Source: Isoetes taiwanensis
Lineage: Eukaryota; Streptophyta; Lycopodiopsida; Isoetales; Isoetaceae
Assembly (NCBI GenBank): GCA_021234155.1
Contig: JAJEKV010000074.1
Span: 3,474,040-3,538,039 of the forward strand
Reading direction: 5' to 3'
Length of the DNA: 64,000 bases
The notes under the pieces are model-generated. The model worked only from the letters and a program-made list of their open reading frames with translations. It did not search any database and was not told where the DNA came from. Below are positions 55,290 through 64,000 of this stretch, piece by piece. Position 1 is the first letter of the stretch. Every line of letters starts with the position of its first letter. Made by a program: the position numbers and the translations under genes.

Positions 55290-57660
55290 TGACCTCAGTT
55301 GTATCCATAAAACACAAAATAAACACCAACTCAATTTGAGACACTTGAACATCAAGTCATTCCATTTTTCTCTGAAATATGCCAATAAATTGGATGCATT
55401 GTTGATGCAATAAACTCGGGCATTAATGAAATATGCCAACAAATTGGATATATTGTTGATGCAACAAGCTTGGCCATCGGACATTAATGAAACCTTTTGA
55501 TATATTATATGCTTACAACAGCTTCAGAAATCTTTGGTTATGCAAGCCACAAAATACAAGTCACAAAAATGGTTTGACAAGGATTTGTATGCATGCAAGA
55601 GCAATAATTAAACAAGCAAATGATAAAATTGCACCTCACAAGGTATATTGAAAGACTTTGAAGCGAAAAAAAAAAAAAATATAATAAGTGGAGAGAGAGC
55701 ATTATAAAAGGACATTTACAATTGGAATCGTAACTCTTTTGGAAATTTACAAAAAGCACCTCTTATTGGAGATTTTTTCAGAAGAAGTTCTAAGATTGAT
55801 TGAAAATCTGTACATGATAGATGGATGCCAATATATGAAAGTATTTACGGCTCTGAAAGTATTTTCACAAAGGAAGCATGTTGGAACTACACTTAGCGAT
55901 ATGAAAATGGCAAAGCACTGTTAATTTGGGTATGGTAATTTAACCATGCAAGTGGGAAAGTGATGCATCAGGATGATAAACTTATAAAGAATGTAGTCTC
56001 ACGCTCTTAATAGAGAGCATTTCCAGATGTATGGTTTGTAAGTCGTAGTCCTAATTACAAAGTGGAGACACAATAAATTATCGCACTATATCGATTAGGT
56101 AACATTCTTCTAAATTGTTTGCCTCTATGGTAGAGGATAGCCATGTTGGGCTGATCAAGTAAAATGCAAGGACTACATGCGAAGCTGGTTTTCGCGGCAG
56201 GCACCAACAATAGATCACCTTGTTACTTTTACGAGTGACAAAGGGTCATTGACGAAATGCAAAGGTCATGACAACAAGGTATATCAGGCTTTTATTGGTT
56301 TGTTCAAATCATTTGATAAAGTGCATGGACAATTTACAAAGCTAGAATGGAGGCTTTATCTATTCCAATTGGAGCTAAGAGCAGCTTGTGGCATGTCTCT
56401 ACCGGCAAGATTTGTTGAATTATCATTCGCATTTGACTAAACACTTTAAGTTCCACATAACATAAGTTAAACGTATACGCCATTCCTTACATTTGCTTTT
56501 TCGGGCATGTTTATTGATGAGGTCGAACAAATGGCTTCAAAGAAAAGGATAGTATAGGCATGGATCTTCCGTTATGTGGTGCAATTTATTGCTTTTTTGT
56601 AGATGCAGCTTTTGATATATTGGATGTAAATGGGCATCAATTATTATCGAATGTGTTGCATGATTTGTGTTTTTAAAAAGGGAATGCGCTTTGAATATAT
56701 CGGACCCGGCCACTTGATGGGCCAAAGATATATTTATCGGCGGGCGTACATGCTTGGCATGCATGTGAGCGTGGGAGGCGTTACTCATGAGGAGGATTTT
56801 GCAAGAGCTTTTGCAGAGCGTGAAGGCAGAGAAGCATCAGAGAGGCAAGGGCTTGGGAGATTGCATTCAAAATGCATCATGGCGGCAGAGGAGGCTACAT
56901 TTTGCAAAGCACTGCATCAATCTTCTTCTTAAAGGCGGTCTTTTTCGTCTGTTTATATTTATTTTATGGCTTTTGTTTGAGGTAGGTATTTGTCATCCTC
57001 TGTCCATATCATTGCAATTGGAACATTCCAAATGTATTCAAAAATCAATTCTATTAGTGATAAAAAAAAAGAATCAAGTTTATTAGTGATACTAAACTGA
57101 TCTACAAGATATTTGACCTAAGAAAAATTAAAAAGGAATATCGATAATCAATGCCTTATTCGACCAAATTTCGAATTCAAAGCTAAATGCAATGTACCTC
57201 TTTCCATGGACGTGTTTTCTGCTAGTCGAGAAATTACTCCACCTACGTCTTCTGCCTGCAATGGCAAAGAAGGGCTAATATTAACATTTTAATTATCTTA
57301 ATCTTGTGACCTATCACATTAAGATTACAGTACACTTGGCATCATGCTTATTGTCGATAGGTCTATTGAATCCATCATATCCCACGCGACACTTATGGCT
57401 TTAATGCACATGCATTTGCCTAGAATGGGCACGATATATTAATAATTGAAGCATATTACCCAAATACTTGAGCATGTTAAATAGGTAACCAAATCAACAC
57501 TAGCACTAGCCTCCTTCATCATATGTCATCTCCGGGATGTTTTTTAATCGACGCCAAGACAATTGAGCACGTGAAGCATAAGTCACATAGCCGACGCAGG
57601 CCGATCACCCTTCTACCACCCTTCACGTGTCTCTCACCATTTTCTCACCCGCCAAAAATT
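55290..57660. other. Intergenic stretch with short featureless frames
   Basis: Contains a ~60 bp tandem duplication at 55380-55460 (AATATGCCAAYAAATTGGATRYATTGTTGATGCAAYAA) and scattered plus-strand frames (55688-55924, 56177-56440, 56630-57086) without recognisable domains. Some, such as MDLPLCGAIYCFFVDAAFDI near 56560, look protein-like but are isolated between stops. Confidence 0.4.
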
Positions 57661-57669
57661 TCACCCGCC

Positions 57670-58220
57670 ATGGATCCGAAGCCTGAACAGCTTGATCATC
57701 AATTTCATCGAAAACATTTCCATAGCAATGTCATCAATCCTAATGAAAGAAGGTTTGATTCTTTTTCTAATTTATAATTACGTGACTGGAAGTTAATCGA
57801 ATAGTTGTTTCGGAGTTCAAATTTTGTGTTGTACTCTTTGCATCTCCTGGAAGAGTGGGAACTCAAGACTGCAACTCAAGTGGTTCTATGGTCCCCGCTG
57901 AAGAGGATGAATGTTCCTGAAAAAACTTCCTCATTCCCTAAGGGTTTTCCTACATTACTAACACAAATGTGTTGCCGGGCCATATTTATAACTCCTAAGG
58001 TACATCAAGAAAACAATGGGTATGTACCAGAGTGCGTACTACCATCCATTAAAGCGCTTGAATTCAATCTCTTTGGCAATCTTAGATGTCTCGATGACCA
58101 CTGTGCTATAAGGACTAAAGTCATAGCAGCTCTTTTTGGATTGTTGTATATGATTTTCACTAAGAAGATTCCTCCTTTACTTTTTAAATGGCCCATATCA
58201 ATATTTAATACAGATTAAAC
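57670..58220 (+). pseudogene. Possible small or decayed gene, unidentified
   Basis: An ATG in a good context (CCGCCATGGAT) at 57670 begins MDPKPEQLDHQFHRKHFHSN, open to 57775 with a GT (AGAAG|GTTTGA) on the way. A second frame at 57805-58218 contains PSIKALEFNLFGNLRC. Splicing between them was not resolved. 58221-60224 shows only short frames; the one at 59643-59900 and the phrase WWKMAHWILMACLPNKSKAT at about 59910 are unidentified. Confidence 0.25.
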
Positions 58221-60079
58221 GTCATTTAGCTGAATCGGTGTACTCACCCAATGCGAGTGTATTGAGGAAATTGATATTCATTGGAGGGAAACCAATATTC
58301 TTTGTTCAATTCTGTCGACTTTGTAGTTGAAAAAATAGGCAGTGATGATATTTTTGGTGCAATACCCGATGATAATGATCTTTGATGAACGCAGTGGCTG
58401 CCACTGAGGGGCCAGGATGGCTGGGTTATAGAATTGTTGAAAGCGCAAACTAGGAGTCCATAAATTGAGACAGCAGGAAATGAACTACAGAGTTTCTTGA
58501 ACAAGAATCAACTTTGAAAATTATCTGGGGATGGTAGCCTTCTATTCTAACAAAGAGAGAGATGTTTATCATTCCTCCAAAGAGCTTTGTCATTCTGGAA
58601 ATATCAAAATTGAAGGCTGATAGCTAGGACAATACTAGTTCTCTACGTGCTTGTTATTCAAAGGCCTGCAGAGGCTGGCGTAGTGGAACTAAAAACAATA
58701 ACTAAGAAGCTAATGTTACATAAATAAAACATTCATTACCATACCCGATAACTTCAGTTTGGTTATATTGAATTCCAATCTTTGTCTTAGCATCACGAGA
58801 AGCAATTTATAGAGCAACCCTTAGTAGGCTACACTAAGCGACCGACGTTGAATTTGCCTCTATGCGCATACATAATCGAAAACAAAATCATTCTACGCTC
58901 TCTTTAATCCAGGCCTGTAACAACATCACGACTTTTTGTCGTTTCTGAAAATGATAGAATAAACGTATGGAGGCCAAAAGTCGATAAGCGGAATGCTCAG
59001 TGGCCATTTCTGAGATTGTCTATGATAGTGTGTAGTTGTACATACGTCAATGGAGTGCGCGGGCAACCATTGATACGTTAACAGCTGTTAGTTCTTGGGT
59101 CTTTTAACTTGAGGGCAACCTATTGATGCGTTAGCATCTTGTTTCTATCTTGACTGTTGTTGCTTGCTAGAGCTCAATAACGAACTCAATGAGGTGGGTG
59201 GTCGCTATATGGATTTGGTGCAGTGGCTGAAAATTGAAGTTTACCTTTCAGTACATTCGGCATGTTAAAATCGACATGGAAATGTTTGCCACCTTAAGTT
59301 TGCCGGTAAAATCTGTGGTGTTTTCTTCCGACGTAGACCCCCCCGACTAGCTTAAATTATACAGGAAATATATACTTGCGTTAGAGAGTTCCATGTAATT
59401 CCATGGAGCTCGAGTATTCATGCTTAGAAATTACGAAGGTGCGTTATTTTTATGCAAAAATCAACTAATAGGCTAGGGATTTTGGGTAGAATTGAGTGCT
59501 GGGCCAACCAGGTTTTGACCCAATTTTTCCAAGGCACGAGGATGGCCGAGGATGAAGAATGGAGCCGATTAGAGTAATTGTTACTGGGCATGCTTTTGCT
59601 GTCAAGGAAAAGCGCCAAAATTTCTTCTTTTGAAGAAGAGGTATGACTCACCATCATATCAGAAGAGGATATGAGAGTAATAAATGGGTAAGAAAAATTC
59701 TACTCGCCAGGCTGGGTGGGACAAGTGTTAGAATTTTGTTTGTTCCCAAATTTGGGGAGTTTGCCCTGAAACATGAAGGATTTCAGCTTCAAGAGAGGGT
59801 TTCTATATGGGTTTTGAAGCTTTGGAAAGCTAACACGTGCATTTTTACAGGTCCTGAAGATCACAGGGATGAAGAACAAAGAAGATTCTCTGATTTCTGA
59901 TATTTCTTGGTGGAAGATGGCTCATTGGATATTAATGGCTTGCTTACCAAACAAGTCAAAGGCTACAGAACGGAAGGCAGCTAGGCTTATATTTGGTGAG
60001 GTGGACGTTACGACCTAGATTTGTAGTCTCTGAAGTCTAGCTATTGTTGTGAAGCATCTGAAAAGAGTCTTTTTGGCAA

Positions 60080-60175
60080 CTTTTAGATTGTTCAATTTCC
60101 ATGGATTACCTTTAGGTAGTTATAGTGTTCAAATTTCCATGGATTACTTTTAGGTAGTTATACTGTTCCAATTTG
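60080..60175. repeat. 51 bp tandem duplication
   Basis: TTTCCATGGATTACYTTTAG followed by GTAGTTATA-TGTTC occurs at 60095 and 60136. Two copies, few differences, just upstream of the NPF pseudogene. Confidence 0.85.
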
Positions 60176-60224
60176 AACTTTTAATTTTCTCTACAAACTT
60201 CAAGTTAGACTTTACCGTATTGTA

Positions 60225-62010
60225 CTGTTCTATTGATCAGGGGTTGAGCTATGTGAAAGAACATAGGTTTACAAGCAATTTGGTGACATATTTTGTGATA
60301 AATGCATCAGCATCCCAAAATCTGCAAATATAATTTATCTAATTTTTTGTTGAACATTATATTTGGCTGCTTTTATTGGTGGGTTTATGGCAGATTCATA
60401 CCTTGGCCGTTTCTTGGCCATTCTCATATTTGCAATATGGTTCAGGTCTTGGTAAGTTCTTGTCCATTGCTTAATGGACTTCAAAATACTTGACTGCATC
60501 TAAATATAGCCATTTTTTTCTTATATATGTGAGGGAATGATACTGTTGACGTTATAAGCTTCTATATACCAACTTTAAAAGCCACATTGCACAGATTCCC
60601 ACTGTCCAGAGCCACAAAAGCCTCTATGAAATGGCTGTACTTTTGACAGGGGGCTCTATCTAGTTGCATTGTTAGGGAATGTGGCATAAAAGCCAAACGT
60701 ATCTTCCATGAGGGCAGATCAGTTTGATGAACATGATCCAAGTGAAAGTTATCATATGCCAAAAGTTCTTTTAACTTTACTTCATAATATCTATAGGCTC
60801 CTTATTGTCTGTGACTCTGTTTTGTGTATCTCAAGATAATATATAGGGTTTAGTTGGGGATTTGGCATCCCTTCCTTCATGATGATTGTGGCCATGAGTC
60901 ATCTTTTTTGCTGGTGCCCCTTTGGCCCGAATTAGAAGTACCAATGGGAAGCCCTTTAACTCACATGGCACAAGTCGTGACTGCAGCAGTTCCGCAAATG
61001 CCGTATTTCATATCCCTCATGATCACATCTGTTTGTATGAAGATGAGGGTGAAGAAAAGGGCAAACAGAAAGTACTCTAGCAATCTAGTTTCTGTGTAAG
61101 ACTTTAAAACCATTCTTGGTGCTATTTTATAAATCATGGAATTTTTGGTGGTTGAGAAAGAAGCTTTGTTCATGTATTCTCGAACAGGTTTCTCTCGACA
61201 GGGCAGCAATTATTCTTCAAAGCAAAGAGAATTTTTGAGTTATGTGAGCAAGTGGAAGCTTTGCACTGTTACACAAGTTGAGAAGTGAAGATGGTTCTTA
61301 GGTTACTGCCTATGGGGCCGAAGCACCTTCTTTTATTATGAATACAGCCCTCTCTCAGCGTTCAGAACCTTTTTCAAGTGGAACAGGGTGCCCCTTAATA
61401 AATATTAGGACCACATTTAAGTTTCCCCCACCAACACAAGTAGCAGTTTTTGAACTCGTGAATGTGTTGATATTTTTGCCTCTCTATGAAAGTAAATATT
61501 TTTTATTCCTCACAACGAAATACACCGGACATGAGCAAGGGAATCTCACCTCTTTACAAGGGATCGATTGTGGGTGTGACATCATTATCAAAAGCTGGTG
61601 GTTGCTGCCTTAGTGAGAGATGCATCGGCTCAGGTAGCAAGAATATGGACTCTTGGATGAGCCAAGGCCCTATTCCCAATGGTATCTTCTGACATGCAAT
61701 ATTTCTGAGGGGCACCGCAATTTTCACACAGATAAGGCCCGGTTGGAATTTTTTACAAGGGAATCACCTGTGAACATCGAGACTTGGAACAATATATCTG
61801 AGCACCATAACCAGTGGTCATTTTTTGGGTTACAATTCTGTCTCTACTGTAAATAGAGAGTATACAGAGCATGGTAGTGATTCTGGATGGCTTCAAACAA
61901 TCTTAATCCAGACAGAGTTAGTTCAGCCTACTGGCTTCTGGCCTTGCTCAGCTTTGCTTAATTTTCTTCATCTCTTGCTCAAGATGGTATAGATACAAGG
62001 CAGCTGTAAA
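60225..62010 (+). pseudogene. NRT1/PTR family (NPF) membrane transporter pseudogene
   Basis: NPF proteins are 12-TM proton-coupled transporters of nitrate, peptides or hormones. Blocks in order across shifting frames: GVELCERT (60239), TSNLVTYFVINASASQN, GGFMADSYLGRF (60370), GLYLVALLGNVA, KPNVSSMRADQFDEHDPSES (60690-60745), FGIPSFMMIVA (60860), VPMGSPLTHMAQVVTAAV (60935), LDRAAIILQSKENF (61195), WKLCTVTQVE (61253), FPPPTQVAVFELVNVLIF (61413), TGHEQGISPLYKG (61532), LEFFTRESP (61742), LGTIYLST, SAYWLLALLSFA, and SRWYRYKAAVN (61978). At least eight frameshifts or stops. An intron (61096-61187, GTAAGA...CAG) and other GT/AG junctions are retained, so it decayed as an unprocessed copy. The first exon (N-terminus before the ELCER block) was not found. 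Confidence 0.88.
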
Positions 62011-64000
62011 CTAAAATATAAATGCATATGTGGAAAAGGATGTAAAGTAGTACTCATATATCAGTTTCTTAGAAGATTGTAGCCTGTGGTGTGCAAGCCA
62101 TCCCAGCAAATGAAAATGCTATTATATAGTTATGTCAGAGATATATATGTTCTCTTATTGATGGGGCAAGATGGAGAAACAGGAAAGATTAGTTCAAAAT
62201 ATGGTTAAAGCTGTACTTACTGCTATGCAGTCATTACCCTGATTCAAATCCCAAGTTCATGATACCACACATGGATGAGTTATGTAATATGGTTTTATGA
62301 GACTTGTTTGTTGAAAATTCAGGCTTAGTGGTTGTTTCAAATAGTTTTACGCTTACAAAGCTAATTTAGTTGTAGTTGGCTCAGCAGACAATTTTACGGC
62401 CTTATGAAGCTGCTTTAAAACGAACGTTTGAAGGAAGATGCACGCCATGACCATGTTTAAATATTGCTAGATGTCGGGAGCAGTACTCGAGAACTTATAT
62501 TATCGAGTGGAAGCAGAATATCAAAATATTTAATAATATTTGAGAGACTTTTAATATATTTAGGCATTACTGGGACCGAAATTACCACGAATAATTGGCC
62601 AGCAAATTCCAGGATTGAACCAATGGTTTGTACAAATCTACGATGGGAAAAGCAGCTCTGCTATGCACATCATCTTTCCATTGCTTCTGCGATCATCCAT
62701 TTGAAGGCCTCCGTTCTTTACAGGAATCCCGTTCTTTACATGACCTGCAACATGGGAAAGGTTACTAGTATTGGTCCGTGGTGTTTAAAACACCATATTT
62801 CCTTGACTTCAAAACCATTATATGCTTACCTAAAATTATAGCTGAAACATTAATGCTGTATTTCTGAAGACCTCTTAGCGTGGCGACCGAGGCAAGGGAC
62901 AAAACAAACCGAATGACAGTTATCCATGGTGAAATCTCTTGCACATCTCCGGGACCACATCTTAAACGTGGCATTATACAATTTTACCCTGCTTTTTGTC
63001 TTCAGTTTAGGACTCTGTTTTGGATCAGTTTCTTTATTCTTCAGTAATTATGTTCAGTACAGGCGTACAGCTTCTCGGTCGTGCAGAGACAAAAGCCTGG
63101 TGAAATGGTAGATGTATTGTTGGTTACCCAAAAGAAAGTAGATACCGATAGTTTACTTGGATGAATGCAAAATCCCATGAGATCAATAATTTCTATGATA
63201 AGTAACCATGTTCGAAGATTGAAAATACCCTGCGAGACTACCTCATTGAGCATACTCGTAAACTAAACCGATGACAAAATGAAAAATAGATTACGTTTCC
63301 TCAAAATGGATGTCCATTCCGGCGTTGCCTCCAAAATGAAGCAAATCTAATAAATTTCCAGTGTTTCTGGCTAAAGGAAGGCATAAAATTCAGTTCCACC
63401 AAAAGAGCAAATACTTTGTGGCTGGGTTTACAAGTTGAATAATTAACAAAGTCAAGCTGCAACAATCTGCATAGTCTATATAATGCAAGTCATAGTTTTG
63501 GTTTGTTTACTCTTCAAAATTATAACTCAAAATACAAAATGCTTGAATTAATGGACAGACCCCAATAAATATTTGGTCCTCTGAAAAGACGTACTGCTAA
63601 GTTTGCTCTCCAGCCTTTTCGAGGATGCGCATAAGACTGATTCATCTTCCACATGCAATCTGAAGAGATCTAATTCGTTGTTTCTCAAATCTGGAGATAG
63701 GACCAAAACCAAATGTTTAACATATGTCAACATTAGCCGATTGTCTGTCCATGCCGCGTTCTGGTTTGGAATTAAAAGCAGAATGATGGCAAGAAAATGT
63801 CGCAAGAATGTTCATTCGAGACAAGCTTTGGTTTAGACCTGACTAAATAATTTACACATGGCAAGAAATCAATAGAAGCGCTAATGTTTTAAATGAAGAT
63901 AAAGACCAAGCACATATTAATTCTCATGAAGTGAACAATAAGTTCTACTAACTAAAAATCCATGAGGCACAAGCTTTACACCTTTCAGCAATACGTAATA
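62011..64000. other. Right-end intergenic stretch, one possible exon
   Basis: A minus frame at 63548-63805 (MRHFLAIILLLIPNQNAAWT ... YVKHLVLVLSPDLRNNELDL) has a hydrophobic start and could be an exon of a gene beyond the window, but no splice site was resolved. The plus frame at 62464-62841 and others are featureless. The remainder is AT-rich. Confidence 0.35.

Noticed and set aside
1-64000. CRISPR arrays, bacterial operons, tRNA or rRNA genes
   Set aside because: No regular spaced repeats of CRISPR type, no ribosome-binding-site-led gene strings, and no tRNA or rRNA signature were recognised; the window is plant nuclear DNA.

Overview
This window is nuclear DNA from a land plant with a large, repeat-rich genome. 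The evidence is spliced GT-AG (and one GC-AG) genes with short introns, a plant L1-type LINE, two Ty1/copia remnants, a Ty3-type primer-binding site matching initiator tRNA-Met, a plant-specific VQ-motif gene and a decayed NRT1/PTR (NPF) transporter. Low gene density and many old gene carcasses would suit a gymnosperm or another large-genome lineage, but the species cannot be fixed from the sequence alone. I saw no bacterial, organellar or viral gene.

Layout. 1-5.3 kb: minus-strand L1-like LINE (ORF1, endonuclease, reverse transcriptase), broken by frameshifts and cut by the window edge. 5.4-9.4 kb: decayed coding-like fragments, a GC-rich remnant and CACCACA arrays. 9.0-18.3 kb: a cluster of decayed genes, with two divergently oriented FCP1/NIF-like (HAD superfamily) phosphatase pseudogenes (about 10.0-13.6 kb minus, 13.8-17.0 kb plus) and a third spliced pseudogene of unknown family at 17.2-18.25 kb minus. 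20.3-21.15 kb: an apparently intact minus-strand VQ-motif gene with a leader intron and a TATA box. 23.1-23.75 kb: a MITE-like element and a foldback. 25.5-26.9 kb: an internally deleted copia element. 26.9-31.7 kb: three copies of a dispersed repeat carrying a ~60 bp palindrome-bearing minisatellite, around coding-like exons of unknown identity. 36.7-39.2 kb: the best gene, a complete nine-exon GPN3-type GPN-loop GTPase whose second intron is GC-AG. 39.5-43.1 kb: a decayed copia element with a duplicated LTR-like tail. 43.1-46.4 kb: GC-rich material and a Ty3-type LTR/PBS junction. 49.5-50.5 kb: a minus-strand gene of unknown family supported by three phase-compatible exons. 54.4-55.2 kb: a LINE endonuclease remnant. 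60.2-62.0 kb: a nearly full-length, unprocessed NPF transporter pseudogene. The remainder is AT-rich intergenic DNA full of short diverged tandem duplications.

Only the GPN3 gene, the VQ gene and probably the 49.5-50.5 kb gene look functional, and they are unrelated, as is usual in plant chromosomes. GPN3 acts in RNA polymerase II biogenesis; VQ proteins are WRKY-associated transcriptional cofactors. No cooperating operon-like system is present. The most unusual content is the clustered FCP1-like and unknown-family pseudogenes at 9-18 kb, which may represent a dispersed, poorly described plant gene family.
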